64,000 bases of DNA, from positions 1 through 64,000 of the forward strand of contig JAQVCT010000015.1 in assembly GCA_028689655.1 (NCBI GenBank), in the 5' to 3' direction. The position numbers and the translations under genes are program-made. Below, piece by piece: positions 25,907-35,444 of the stretch. Below the pieces are notes generated by a model, which saw nothing but the letters and a program-made list of their open reading frames with translations, ran no database searches and was not told where the DNA came from. This DNA comes from Lachnospiraceae bacterium. Lineage in GTDB: Bacteria; Bacillota; Clostridia; Lachnospirales; Lachnospiraceae. Within the stretch, counting starts at the first letter, position 1, and each line of letters starts with the position of its first letter.

Positions 25907-25933
25907 AAATTCACAGCTCGCTGGTGAGTTTTT
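25905..25933 (+). terminator. Terminator overlapping the yebC stop codon
   Basis: AAAAATTCAC (25905-25914) pairs with GTGAGTTTTT (25924-25933) with one T-G wobble; the left arm starts inside the TAA stop. Confidence 0.65.
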
Positions 25934-25944
25934 ACGAAGACCGC

Positions 25945-25966
25945 CTTCCGAATTTTAATTCGGAAG
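25945..25966. repeat. 10-bp hairpin leading into the tandem repeat
   Basis: CTTCCGAATT (25945-25954) pairs perfectly with AATTCGGAAG (25957-25966) across two T. Its right arm is the start of the first tandem-repeat unit. Confidence 0.7.
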
Positions 25967-26080
25967 AGGGACGACATATTCGCAAGAGGGATGATGCCCC
26001 TGCAAGAGGGACGACATATTCGCAAGAGGGATGATATACTCGGAAGAGGGCCGGACATACCCCCAAGAGGGATGACCAGA
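25961..26080. repeat. 20-bp tandem repeat, about six degenerate copies
   Basis: Units begin at 25961, 25981, 26001, 26021, 26041 and about 26061. All share AAGAGGG followed by A/C/T-GA; units 1 and 3 match each other closely (ACGACATATT), and units 2 and 4 share ATGAT. The array lies between the yebC terminator and the CFI-box gene. There are no unique spacers, so it is not CRISPR-like. Open frames read through it on the minus strand but look like products of the periodicity. Confidence 0.8.
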
Positions 26081-26106
26081 TAAGTATACCAACATGGAGG
26101 AGACAC

Positions 26107-26874
26107 ATGTATTCTATAAAAGAACAGCTTCCCAAACTGGTGCTGGAGAACATGCACCTGATCAAATCATTTAGTTCCACCACCTACAAGGAATCCTTTG
26201 AAAGTCTATTTAAGACTTATCGCCCTGTCCTTGCTCATTTGGAAGAATTATATCTGAATGCAGCGGACAAAGAGGCTTTCATCAATGAGATCGCAGGGGA
26301 TTTCGTGGCCCAGGTAAAACAGCAATATGATGAAAGGGCAAAGAAATCCAATAAGGAATCTCTGACGTTAGATTACAACATGATCATGGCAAGCTTTGCG
26401 ATTCCATGTATCCTGGAATATCGTGGAGAGAGTACAGACGCACTGGCAGATGCATTAGTTGCGGAATGGAACGCCTCCTTTACGAAATATAAGATCCACA
26501 AGGGTAAATTCGCAGACATTGATGGCTCCTTCAAGAGAAAACTTTGTTTTATAACCACAGCAGTGTGTGACAGCCTTGGAAAAGCGGATGATTGTTATGA
26601 ACTTACGCTGCTTAGATCCTTTCGCGATACATATATGATGCATACGGAAACAGGAGATCAGCTCGTGAAGGATTATTACAGGCGGGCACCTGTTCTTGTG
26701 ATGAGAATGAATCTCATCAGGGATTCCAGACACGTATATGATGAAATCAATGAGACATATATTAAACCTTGTATTTCCCTGATAGAGGAGAAGAGATATG
26801 AGGAATGTCAGGATAAATATGTAGAGATGGTAGAATCTTTAACAGACAGATTCATAGGAGGACAGCATGAGTAA
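26107..26874 (+). CDS. CFI-box-containing protein of unknown function
   Basis: 255 residues without signal peptide or membrane segment. Near residue 147 there is CFITTAVCDS, then LRSFRDTYMMHTETGDQLVKDYY, which matches the CFI-box pattern (CFI-A/T-TA, then LRxFRD, G..L, YY) normally found at the C-terminus of diverse bacterial proteins. Here it lies mid-protein with about 60 residues after it. The remainder is helical. The function of the box is unknown; two cysteines (CFI, VCD) and further ones in the tail (KPC, EEC) could bind metal or form a thioether. The gene overlaps metY by 8 bases and AGGAG-type sites precede both starts. Confidence 0.75.
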   Translation: MYSIKEQLPKLVLENMHLIKSFSSTTYKESFESLFKTYRPVLAHLEELYLNAADKEAFINEIAGDFVAQVKQQYDERAKKSNKESLTLDYNMIMASFAIPCILEYRGESTDALADALVAEWNASFTKYKIHKGKFADIDGSFKRKLCFITTAVCDSLGKADDCYELTLLRSFRDTYMMHTETGDQLVKDYYRRAPVLVMRMNLIRDSRHVYDEINETYIKPCISLIEEKRYEECQDKYVEMVESLTDRFIGGQHE

Positions 26875-28162
26875 ATCCACAGATCAATATGCAATAGAGA
26901 CAAAGTGTATCCAGTCAGGATATCGGCCCACCAATGGACAGCCACGTGTATTGCCCATTTACCAGTCAACGACTTTCAAATATGATTCTTCTGATCAAAT
27001 GGGAAGATTGTTTGATCTGGAGGAAGAAGGATATTTCTATTCCAGACTGCAGAATCCTACCAACGATGCTGTAGCTGCCAAAATATGTGATCTGGAGGGC
27101 GGTGTAGGGGCGATGCTCACATCCTCCGGACAAGCAGCCAATTATTTTGCAGTATTCAATATCTGTGAAGCGGGTGATCATGTGATTATGTCCTCCAGTG
27201 TCTACGGTGGAACCTTTAATCTCCTCACTGTAACCATGAAAAAGATGGGTGTGAACTGTTCTGTAGTAGATCCGGATGCATCCCTGGAAGAAATCAATGC
27301 GTTATTCAGAGAAAACACAAAATGTGTCATGGCAGAGACGATTGCCAATCCGGCACTTGTGGTATTGGATATAGAGAAATTTGCCACAGCAGCCCACAGT
27401 CATGGGGTACCTCTGATCGTAGATAATACATTTGCAACGCCGATCAATTGCAGACCTTTTGAATTTGGCGCAGATATCGTCACCCACTCCACCACGAAAT
27501 ATATGGATGGACATGCATCTACCATCGGTGGAGCAATCGTGGATTCCGGCAATTTTGACTGGCTTGCACATGCTGAGAAATATCCGGGCCTGTGCAGACC
27601 GGACGACTCTTATCACGGTATCGTATACGCAGAGCGTTTTGGCAAGATGGCATACATCCAGAAAGCTACGGCACAATTGATGAGAGATCTGGGATCTATC
27701 CAGTCACCACAGAATGCATTTATCATCAACCTTGGATTGGAAACCTTACATCTGAGAGTGGCAAGACATTGTGAGAATGCGTTGAAAGTGGCAGAATATC
27801 TGGAACAAAATGAAAAAGTTGCCTGGGTCAATTATCCGGGATTAAAGAGCAGCAAGTATCATGAACTTGCACAGAAATATATGCCAAATGGTACCTGCGG
27901 TGTTATTTCTTTTGGATTAAAGGGTGGCAGAGCTATCACAAGCGACTTCATGGATCATCTGAAACTGGCAGCCATCGTCACACATGTGGCAGATGCCAGG
28001 ACCTGTGTCCTTCATCCGGCCAGCCACACACACAGACAGATGTCAGACGAGCAGCTGATCGAGGCAGGTGTTGCACCGGATCTGATTCGTTTTTCCGTGG
28101 GCATCGAAAATGCAAATGATATTATTGCCGATTTGGAACAGGCATTGACTTATATCAAATAG
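26867..28162 (+). CDS. metY: O-acetylhomoserine sulfhydrylase (O-acetyl-L-homoserine aminocarboxypropyltransferase)
   Basis: 431-residue PLP enzyme of the Cys/Met metabolism family. The substrate/PLP segment is YSRLQNPT, the phosphate-cup segment SSGQAANYF, the PLP aspartate VDNTFATP and the PLP lysine in THSTTKYMDGH (about residue 210). The long form and YFYSRLQNPTNDA favour MetY (sulfide plus O-acetylhomoserine to homocysteine) over cystathionine gamma-lyase or MetB, which are about 380-400 residues. No SAM riboswitch or S-box was recognised upstream. It overlaps the CFI-box gene, so the two are translationally coupled. Confidence 0.9.
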   Translation: MSKSTDQYAIETKCIQSGYRPTNGQPRVLPIYQSTTFKYDSSDQMGRLFDLEEEGYFYSRLQNPTNDAVAAKICDLEGGVGAMLTSSGQAANYFAVFNICEAGDHVIMSSSVYGGTFNLLTVTMKKMGVNCSVVDPDASLEEINALFRENTKCVMAETIANPALVVLDIEKFATAAHSHGVPLIVDNTFATPINCRPFEFGADIVTHSTTKYMDGHASTIGGAIVDSGNFDWLAHAEKYPGLCRPDDSYHGIVYAERFGKMAYIQKATAQLMRDLGSIQSPQNAFIINLGLETLHLRVARHCENALKVAEYLEQNEKVAWVNYPGLKSSKYHELAQKYMPNGTCGVISFGLKGGRAITSDFMDHLKLAAIVTHVADARTCVLHPASHTHRQMSDEQLIEAGVAPDLIRFSVGIENANDIIADLEQALTYIK

Positions 28163-28194
28163 ACGTCATACAAAAGAGAATAAGCAGGAAACTT

Positions 28195-29715
28195 ATGGGG
28201 ATGAGAAAAAGTATATTTGGGAATTTTTTCTGGATATTATGGATAGGAACGTTACTTGGTGCCATTTGGCAGACAATAGATGTGATTTTTAACGTGATTC
28301 CGCAGGAACAGTGGGTAACAGAGGGAATCATTCTGTTATGCGTTTTTGCTGGGGTAATTTTTGTGCTCTTTATTATTCGGAACATGTCATTTCGATTTCG
28401 ATTACAGGAGCAAAACAGCAGTTTTGGGAAAAAGACAATGGTACTGGAGATAATGGGTCTGCTTGTCTTATTTTTCACAATGGCGGGTATGCGGATCTTT
28501 TATTTATCCGGAATAGGTGTTTCCTCTCTGGAGACGATCTATTATCAGTTGGCGACTGTTGGAAATGAGTTGGAAGACTTATCCTTACAGCCATTTCGTT
28601 CCCGTATATACATATCCCTTTTATCTGTAGTCTTTTCGCTGTTAGGCAATAAAATTATAGTTGCCGTGTATGTACAATGCTTATTGCAATGCATTTCCAT
28701 CGTATTTCTGTATGGAATGGTACGCAATCTCAATGGCAAAATAGATGCCTTTTTAGTGGGTTTGTTATTGGCTGTTTCCCAGCCTGTATTTTCCACCCTC
28801 ACAGAGATCAGCCCTATGCATCTGGTATTTTTACTGTTTGCCTTTGCCATGTGGTTCCTGAGTATTAGCTGGAAGTATGTAAATCGCAGTGACAGCAATC
28901 TTTTGGGCCGTATCCTGCTACTTATCCTGTCCGCTTTGGTGGTCACAGCTGTGATCTGCGTGGAGTGTATGGGTTTCTGGCTGATCCTTATGGAATTGCT
29001 GGGACTTTGTCTCTATGAATATAGAGACGGGAAAGCCTCTGCTACCAGGATCCTTGGCAATGTGTTCCTTTTTCTGTTTGCTACTATCGTCACAGGGGTT
29101 CTCATCATTTTTGTCTGCGCCACCATGGAACATCAGGATGTCATATCCTATGGCTTATCAATCTATATGGACTGGATTGGCACATTCCAACTTCACATAC
29201 CCTACATTTTTCCAGTGAACATGCTGGAAGTTTCCATAGGGATGCTCTGCATAGCGGGAAGCTGGGTCTTTGGATACTGGATCGCAAAGCGGGATGAGAA
29301 TATCATCTATGTATCCTTATTGTTGGCAGTCATCCTGGGAATGCTGTATCTGCCAAATGCTGACAGCTATGCCTTACTTTTCCAGTCAGCCTGGATATTG
29401 ATCATGTGTGTGTCTGTGGTGAGCCTGTGTCGGAAATATGAGCCAAAAGAGGTCGCAGTTATACAAGAGAATGCCGCAGATGAATCGACTATAAAAGAAA
29501 AAACTTCTCAGAGAGAGGATACACCTGCTGTGAATATGAAGAATGTGGAGACTCCTTGCGAGGAACCGCCCAGGTTCGTGCCCATTCCCAATCCACTGCC
29601 TTTGCCCAAACAGCATGTACATAAGGAAATGGATTATGGTGTCGATGTTACGGATGCGCAGTTACATTATGATCTGGATGATGTTGCGGCAGGTGATGAT
29701 TATGATTTGAAATAA
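28195..29715 (+). CDS. Polytopic membrane protein, possibly glycosyltransferase-like
   Basis: The 506-residue protein has about 10-11 hydrophobic segments from residue 10 to about 405, followed by a hydrophilic tail of about 95 residues rich in Glu and Pro (EEPPRFVPIPNPLPLPK). A loop after the third helix holds ISSLETIYYQLATVG-like extracytoplasmic residues. The architecture (a short loop after early helices, many helices, reading like PMT/GT39 or O-antigen ligase types) suggests a glycan-related integral membrane enzyme, but no catalytic motif is identifiable. The start has AGCAGG before it. A terminator follows 43 bases after the stop. Confidence 0.6.
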   Translation: MGMRKSIFGNFFWILWIGTLLGAIWQTIDVIFNVIPQEQWVTEGIILLCVFAGVIFVLFIIRNMSFRFRLQEQNSSFGKKTMVLEIMGLLVLFFTMAGMRIFYLSGIGVSSLETIYYQLATVGNELEDLSLQPFRSRIYISLLSVVFSLLGNKIIVAVYVQCLLQCISIVFLYGMVRNLNGKIDAFLVGLLLAVSQPVFSTLTEISPMHLVFLLFAFAMWFLSISWKYVNRSDSNLLGRILLLILSALVVTAVICVECMGFWLILMELLGLCLYEYRDGKASATRILGNVFLFLFATIVTGVLIIFVCATMEHQDVISYGLSIYMDWIGTFQLHIPYIFPVNMLEVSIGMLCIAGSWVFGYWIAKRDENIIYVSLLLAVILGMLYLPNADSYALLFQSAWILIMCVSVVSLCRKYEPKEVAVIQENAADESTIKEKTSQREDTPAVNMKNVETPCEEPPRFVPIPNPLPLPKQHVHKEMDYGVDVTDAQLHYDLDDVAAGDDYDLK

Positions 29716-29757
29716 AATACATATTTTTCAACACTTTACATATGATAATGACGATAT

Positions 29758-29787
29758 AAAAAGAACTCCTTGCAGGGAGTTCTTTTT
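29758..29787 (+). terminator. Strong terminator after the membrane protein gene
   Basis: AAAAAGAACTCC (29758-29769) pairs perfectly with GGAGTTCTTTTT (29776-29787), 6-base loop. It can work in both directions. Confidence 0.85.
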
Positions 29788-29801
29788 ACTTCTATTGTTA
29801 T

Positions 29802-29985
29802 GATGTAAAGGTCAAAAGGTGTTTTGCCCCTTGATACTTACGGATTATTTCGCACTTCGTGCTTTCATAATCCTAAAAACATTCGAAATCCGCCCTGATC
29901 GGGCTACTTTCTCATGTTTTACGGGTCCCAAATTCATGCTTTTTTCGTGCGAGCACGAAACGCATGGCCTTTTGACCCTAGTATC
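29802..29985. mobile_element. Candidate miniature inverted-repeat element of a second type
   Basis: A 184-bp non-coding, highly folded block. Its ends are imperfect 18-bp inverted repeats (GATGTAAAGGTCAAAAGG and the complement of GATACTAGGGTCAAAAGG). It is flanked by the 8-bp direct repeat ATTGTTAT (29794-29801 and 29986-29993). Inside are hairpins GATTAT..GCAC/GTGC..ATAATC, GCCC/GGGC and TTTCGTGC-GA-GCACGAAA. It lies between a terminator and tepA. Only one copy is in the window, so the mobile nature rests on ends and direct repeat. Confidence 0.6.
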
Positions 29986-30027
29986 ATTGTTATTGTATTT
30001 TATCTTTTTAGAAAAGGAAGCGGTGTG

Positions 30028-30840
30028 ATGAAAAATAAAATGAATGATACAGGGAATGATATAGAAAAAAATATAGAAAATGACTCAAATGATTCAAATG
30101 AAAGTATGAATAGGAATGCTGCGGATAAGAGCGAGACCCCTGCGGAGGAGAAACGGGAGCGGGAGGAACACCGGGACGAGCGCATCGAGAAGAGCGGACA
30201 GGCCACCCTGGATCAGAACAGAGAAAATCATAAAATACATCTGATTACCATCATTGGAGAGATCGAAGGGCATGAGAATCTCAGTGGAAATGCAAAAGTG
30301 ACAAAATATGAATTGATATTGCCAGAACTTGCCAGTATTGAAGACAGCACAGAAATCGACGGCGTGTTGATCCTGTTAAATACCATGGGTGGGGACGTGG
30401 AGGCAGGACTTGCCATCGCAGAGATGATCGCTTCTCTGAGTAAGCCAACGGTATCACTGGTGCTGGGGGGGAGTCATTCCATCGGAGGTCCCATCGCGGT
30501 GAGCACCACGGAATCTTTCATCGTACCCTCAGGCACCATGGTCATTCATCCTGTCCGTATGAGCGGGACTGTCATTGGCGCACCCCAGACCTTTGCCTAC
30601 TTCAAACAGATGCAGAACAGGATCCAGAATTTTGTGTGCAGCCATTCCCATATTTCTCCTGAGAGATTCGAGCAATTAATGATGGAAACCGAAATACTCA
30701 GCAAGGATGTGGGCACGATTCTGGTGGGAAAGGAAGCTGTGAAAGAGGGAATCATCACTCATGTGGGGGGGATCAGGGAAGCGATGAATCGATTACATGA
30801 GTTAATAGAATTGTCTGTAAGCCATCAGATGCTTTCCTGA
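30028..30840 (+). CDS. tepA: TepA/ClpP-like serine protease
   Basis: 270 residues from the ATG at 30028 (AAGGAAGCGG upstream); an extended frame back to 29914 runs through the folded element and is rejected. The N-terminus (about 1-70) is very acidic and basic and looks disordered. The ClpP/crotonase-fold core has GVLILLNTMGGDVEAGLAIAEMI, GGSHSIGGPIAVS with the likely catalytic serine, and MVIHPVR with the likely catalytic histidine. B. subtilis TepA lies beside spoIIIE, and the same order is seen here. TepA has been linked to spore-outgrowth or secretion-related proteolysis. Confidence 0.85.
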   Translation: MKNKMNDTGNDIEKNIENDSNDSNESMNRNAADKSETPAEEKREREEHRDERIEKSGQATLDQNRENHKIHLITIIGEIEGHENLSGNAKVTKYELILPELASIEDSTEIDGVLILLNTMGGDVEAGLAIAEMIASLSKPTVSLVLGGSHSIGGPIAVSTTESFIVPSGTMVIHPVRMSGTVIGAPQTFAYFKQMQNRIQNFVCSHSHISPERFEQLMMETEILSKDVGTILVGKEAVKEGIITHVGGIREAMNRLHELIELSVSHQMLS

Positions 30841-30869
30841 TTCCCCTTCCTTAATTAAGGAGAAAAAAA

Positions 30870-30898
30870 GTGACAAGGTGATTTATCGATGGTATACT
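30870..30898 (+). promoter_or_regulatory. Probable promoter of ftsK/spoIIIE
   Basis: GTGACA (30870-30875), 17-base spacer, TATACT (30893-30898), 58 bases before the ATG at 30957. Confidence 0.5.
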
Positions 30899-30956
30899 TA
30901 GCTAGTATGACCATAGAAAAGGGAAACAAAAAAAGTTATGAAGAAGGTTAGTGTAT

Positions 30957-33653
30957 ATGACAACGAGAAGAGGTAATAAACCAGGCCCGAAACCAGGTTC
31001 AAAGAGGAAAACAACTTCAAATAGAGGCAATTCAAATAGAAGCTATGGTGGAAAACAGGAAGTAAACAGTGAAATAAAAAATGAACTGATCCTGATTGGA
31101 ATCTTAGCGGTGGCAGTTTTTTTGTTCTTATGTAACTTTGGAATTGTGGGAACGTTTGGAAATGTGGTAAAGGGATTTATGTTCGGCATTTTTGGATTGC
31201 CTGCATATATTGTTCCCGTACTGCTGTTCGTATCGGTGGCATTCAGCATCTCCAATCGTGGCAACTATATCGCGTCCATGAAACTCATCGCAGGCATCAC
31301 GTTATTCCTATTGATCGGCGTGGTCTGCGAACTCTTCAGCGGCAATCTGAATACAGGGGAAAGTACCTATAGTATTGCTGCTATCTACACAGCAAGTTCC
31401 AACGGCAAGAACGGCGGTGGTATCTTATGTGGTTCTATTGCATATGCCATGGTGCATCTGCTGGATATGGTGGGAACCGTGCTGGTAATCATCGTGCTGG
31501 GCATCGTATGTGTAGTCGCCATCACAGAAAAATCTTTTCTGGGCGGTGTGAAGAAGGGAAGTAAGCGCGTCTACGAAACAGCCAGAGAGGATGTGGCGCG
31601 GAAGCGGGAAATCGCCGCCAGAAGACAGGCGGAGCGGGAAGAGATAGAAGCCCGTGAGGAACAGGAACGACTGCTTCGTATGGATAATAAGGTGAGCGGT
31701 GTAATGTTGGACACCGCACTTTCCAAACAGTCGGATCATAATGTGGTCAAAAAAGAGGATATGCATGAGATCGTACTTCCGGAGGACTGGGAGGAAGAAC
31801 AAGCGTCTCAAACAGCGGAGGATGCAAAGAATATGCAGATTCCTGTGGTTTCAGAGGTGGAGCCGGTCAGGGAACCGGAATTTGATTTTGATAAAATACA
31901 TATCTCCGGCATACAGACGGAGCAGACCCACAGCATTATGCCGTCAGAACCACCCATCACCATACATAGAGAGATTAAACCTATTGAGGAAGTACAGACG
32001 GAGATGTTCTCTGATAATGAATTAGTGGAGGTATCAGAATCTTCAGAAGTTTGTCAGGAGGAGATGGAGAGCAAACCTGTTATGAACGAGAGACCGGTTG
32101 CCAGAACTGCCAAAAAGCCTGAAAAGATAACGGAGGAAGATCTGGACATTTCCAGGGATATTCACAAAGCAGAGCAGAAAGTCCCGAAAAAATACATCTT
32201 TCCCCCCATCAATCTGTTGGAAAAGGGAAAGGCTGCCAATGGGAATTCCACAAAACTGTTGAAAGAGACCGCCATGCATTTACAGCAGACCTTAAATACC
32301 TTTGGGGTGAAGGTCACCATCACGGATATCAGCCAGGGACCTGCAGTGACCAGATATGAATTACAGCCGGAACAGGGCGTAAAAGTCAGTAAGATCGTGG
32401 GATTGTCTGATGATATCAAATTAAATCTTGCAGCGACAGACATTCGTATTGAGGCACCGATTCCGGGAAAAGCTGCCGTGGGAATTGAGGTTCCCAATAA
32501 AGAGAACAGTATGGTGTCTCTCCGGGATCTGTTAGACACACCGAATTTCAAGAATTTCAAATCCAATCTGGCATTTGCTGTGGGCAAGGATATCAGCGGA
32601 CAGACCGTGGTATCCGACATCGCCAAGATGCCCCATATGCTCATCGCAGGTTCTACCGGATCAGGTAAGTCCGTATGTATCAACACCATTATCATGGGTA
32701 TTCTGTACAAAGCACATCCGGATGATGTAAAATTGATCATGATCGATCCCAAGGTGGTAGAACTTAGTGTCTATAACGGAATCCCGCATTTGCTGATCCC
32801 GGTGGTAACAGATCCGAAGAAAGCCGCAGCTGCATTGCACTGGGGTGTGGCAGAGATGACGGATCGATATAAGAAATTCGCCGATTACAATGTCCGTGAT
32901 TTAAAGGGATATAATAAGATGGTAGAAAATATGCAGCAAAACGGGGAAGCGGATGTTCCGGCCAAGATGTCACAGATATTGATCATTGTGGACGAGCTTG
33001 CGGATCTGATGATGGTGGCACCTGGGGAAGTGGAGGAATCCATATGCCGTCTGGCGCAGTTGGCAAGGGCTGCAGGGATTCATCTGATCATTGCCACCCA
33101 GAGACCTTCCGTGGATGTTATTACCGGTCTGATCAAAGCCAATATGCCCAGTCGTGTTGCTTTCGCGGTATCCTCCGGTGTGGATTCCCGTACCATTCTG
33201 GACATGAACGGTGCTGAAAAGCTCCTGGGAAAAGGAGATATGCTCTTCTATCCACAGGGTTATCCAAAGCCTGCCCGTGTTCAGGGTGCATTCGTCTCCG
33301 ATAAGGAAGTATCAGACGTGGTAGATTTCCTGAAAAACCAGGCGATCGGCAATGTTTACAGCGAAGACATCGCGGAAAAGATTGCGACGATGGGTACCAC
33401 ATCTTCGGCTGCAGGCGGCAGTGCGGAGGAGCGGGATGCTTATTTTGTGGAGGCAGGGAAGTTTATCATTGAAAAAGAAAAAGCTTCCATTGGAATGTTA
33501 CAGAGAGTCTTTAAGATAGGATTTAACAGAGCTGCCAGAATCATGGATCAACTGGCGGAGGCCGGCGTGGTCGGCGAGGAAGAGGGAACCAAACCGAGAA
33601 AGGTTCTCATGAGCGAGGAACAGTTCGAAAGTTTCATAGAGGAAAGTGTTTAA
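30957..33653 (+). CDS. ftsK: DNA translocase FtsK/SpoIIIE
   Basis: The 898-residue protein has a basic N-terminus, four membrane helices (about 40-180), and a long charged linker (about 190-410). The alpha/beta RecA-like motor contains the FtsK motif around KGIEVPNKENS, Walker A GSTGSGKSV (about 565-573) and Walker B IIVDELADLMM. The C-terminal gamma winged helix (about 820-890) reads DNA polarity (VFKIGFNRAARIMDQLAEAGVVG). It pumps chromosome ends through the division or sporulation septum. The ATG at 30957 follows GAAGG; a GTG two codons earlier is possible. Confidence 0.95.
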   Translation: MTTRRGNKPGPKPGSKRKTTSNRGNSNRSYGGKQEVNSEIKNELILIGILAVAVFLFLCNFGIVGTFGNVVKGFMFGIFGLPAYIVPVLLFVSVAFSISNRGNYIASMKLIAGITLFLLIGVVCELFSGNLNTGESTYSIAAIYTASSNGKNGGGILCGSIAYAMVHLLDMVGTVLVIIVLGIVCVVAITEKSFLGGVKKGSKRVYETAREDVARKREIAARRQAEREEIEAREEQERLLRMDNKVSGVMLDTALSKQSDHNVVKKEDMHEIVLPEDWEEEQASQTAEDAKNMQIPVVSEVEPVREPEFDFDKIHISGIQTEQTHSIMPSEPPITIHREIKPIEEVQTEMFSDNELVEVSESSEVCQEEMESKPVMNERPVARTAKKPEKITEEDLDISRDIHKAEQKVPKKYIFPPINLLEKGKAANGNSTKLLKETAMHLQQTLNTFGVKVTITDISQGPAVTRYELQPEQGVKVSKIVGLSDDIKLNLAATDIRIEAPIPGKAAVGIEVPNKENSMVSLRDLLDTPNFKNFKSNLAFAVGKDISGQTVVSDIAKMPHMLIAGSTGSGKSVCINTIIMGILYKAHPDDVKLIMIDPKVVELSVYNGIPHLLIPVVTDPKKAAAALHWGVAEMTDRYKKFADYNVRDLKGYNKMVENMQQNGEADVPAKMSQILIIVDELADLMMVAPGEVEESICRLAQLARAAGIHLIIATQRPSVDVITGLIKANMPSRVAFAVSSGVDSRTILDMNGAEKLLGKGDMLFYPQGYPKPARVQGAFVSDKEVSDVVDFLKNQAIGNVYSEDIAEKIATMGTTSSAAGGSAEERDAYFVEAGKFIIEKEKASIGMLQRVFKIGFNRAARIMDQLAEAGVVGEEEGTKPRKVLMSEEQFESFIEESV

Positions 33654-33709
33654 AATAATGTGCATTTTACCATAGACAATTACTACATATTATATGAGGA
33701 GGATCATTT

Positions 33710-35380
33710 ATGAAAACAGATATTGAAATCGCACAGGAAGCAGTTATGGAACCAATCACGAAAGTTGCTGCAAATGTAGGAATCCAGGAGGATGAACTGG
33801 AATTATACGGAAAGTATAAAGCCAAGATCTCTGACGAATGTATGGAGAGAGTCAGCAAGAACAAAAGTGGTAAACTCATTCTGGTCACAGCCATCAACCC
33901 TACACCGGCAGGAGAGGGAAAGACTACCATCAGCGTGGGATTGGGAGAGGCGTTTGGCAAGCTTGGGAAAAAGGCGGTCATCGCTCTTCGCGAGCCTTCT
34001 CTCGGGCCCTGCTTCGGCATCAAAGGTGGTGCAGCAGGTGGCGGATATGCCCAGGTCGTTCCCATGGAAGAGCTGAATCTTCATTTCACAGGAGATTTTC
34101 ATGCCATCACATCTGCCAATAATTTACTGGCAGCTTTGCTGGATAATCATATTCAGCAGGGAAATGCCCTTCAGATCGATACAAGGCAGGTGGTATGGAA
34201 GAGATGTCTCGATATGAATGACAGAGTCCTGAGAAATGTTGTGGTAGGATTAGGGAATAAGATGGACGGTGTGGTAAGAGAGGATCATTTTGTCATCACC
34301 GTGGCATCGGAGATCATGGCAGTGTTATGTCTGGCAAAAGATATGCAGGATTTGAAAGAACGTCTGGGAAGAATGGTGGTTGCTTACAATTATGCTGGGG
34401 AACCCGTTACCGCTGCTGAATTAAATGCAGTAGGTTCCATGGCAGCGCTGCTTAAAGACGCTTTAAAGCCAAATCTGATTCAAACACTGGAACATACACC
34501 GGCACTTGTACACGGCGGTCCTTTTGCCAATATCGCCCATGGATGTAACAGTGTGAGAGCTACCAGCACGGCGTTACATATGGCTGATTATGTCATCACG
34601 GAGGCTGGTTTCGGTGCAGATCTTGGAGCTGAGAAGTTCTTCGATATCAAATGCCGCATGACAGGGCTGAAACCGGATGCTGTAGTTCTGGTGGCTACCA
34701 TTCGTGCCTTAAAGTATAATGGCGGTGTGGCAAAGGCAGATCTGAATCAGGAGAATCTGGATGCTCTGGAAAAAGGTATCGTGAACCTGGAAAAACATAT
34801 CGAGAATCTCCAATTATATAAAGTGCCGGTAATTGTCACACTGAATTCCTTTATCACAGATACACAACAGGAAATTGCATTTGTAAGAGACTTCTGCAAA
34901 GAAAAGAATTGTGACTTTGCTATCGCAGAAGTCTGGGAAAAAGGCGGTGAAGGTGGAGAAGAACTGGCAAAAGCAGTGCTTCATACTCTGGAGACCAAGG
35001 AAAGCAAGTTCCAGGTGCTCTATGAGGATTCCCTGTCTCTAAAGGAAAAGATTCAGACGGTTGCCACAAAAATCTATGGGGCAAAGGGAGTCCAGTTCGC
35101 ACCGGCAGCCAACAAACAGTTAAAACGTCTGGAAGAGCTTGGCTTTGGCAGCTTACCTGTCTGTATGGCGAAGACACAGTATTCCCTGTCTGATGATCCA
35201 ACGTTACTGGGCAGACCGGAATATTTTGAGATCAATGTGCGGGAAGCCTATGTGTCCGCGGGCGCAGGTTTCGTAGTGGTATTGACTGGAGCAGTCATGA
35301 CGATGCCGGGGTTACCAAAGGCACCTGCAGCCAATAATATCGATGTGAATGAAGCCGGCGTTATCACCGGATTATTCTAG
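33710..35380 (+). CDS. fhs: Formate-tetrahydrofolate ligase
   Basis: A 556-residue enzyme of normal length. It has the P-loop [14 protein letters not shown] (about 64-77), [33 protein letters not shown] and the C-terminal [12 protein letters not shown]. It makes 10-formyl-THF from formate, THF and ATP. Together with folD behind it, this supplies one-carbon units and is also part of the methyl branch of the Wood-Ljungdahl pathway, but no acetogenesis genes are in the window. GGAGG precedes the ATG. Confidence 0.97.
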   Translation: MKTDIEIAQEAVMEPITKVAANVGIQEDELELYGKYKAKISDECMERVSKNKSGKLILVTAINPTPAGEGKTTISVGLGEAFGKLGKKAVIALREPSLGPCFGIKGGAAGGGYAQVVPMEELNLHFTGDFHAITSANNLLAALLDNHIQQGNALQIDTRQVVWKRCLDMNDRVLRNVVVGLGNKMDGVVREDHFVITVASEIMAVLCLAKDMQDLKERLGRMVVAYNYAGEPVTAAELNAVGSMAALLKDALKPNLIQTLEHTPALVHGGPFANIAHGCNSVRATSTALHMADYVITEAGFGADLGAEKFFDIKCRMTGLKPDAVVLVATIRALKYNGGVAKADLNQENLDALEKGIVNLEKHIENLQLYKVPVIVTLNSFITDTQQEIAFVRDFCKEKNCDFAIAEVWEKGGEGGEELAKAVLHTLETKESKFQVLYEDSLSLKEKIQTVATKIYGAKGVQFAPAANKQLKRLEELGFGSLPVCMAKTQYSLSDDPTLLGRPEYFEINVREAYVSAGAGFVVVLTGAVMTMPGLPKAPAANNIDVNEAGVITGLF

Positions 35381-35444
35381 GATTCAGATTTGATTTATAC
35401 TGTATTTTTATTGTATTTATTTTTATAGGAAAGGTGTGTATATC

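Noticed and set aside
25961-26080. CRISPR array
   Set aside because: The units are contiguous and there are no unique spacers, and no cas genes are nearby.
25932-26183. Open frames on the minus strand through the 20-bp repeats
   Set aside because: They only reflect the repeat period being free of stops; no ribosome binding site and no conserved-looking protein.
29914-30027. N-terminal extension of tepA
   Set aside because: It runs through the hairpin-rich element; the ATG at 30028 has a proper ribosome binding site and gives the normal family length.
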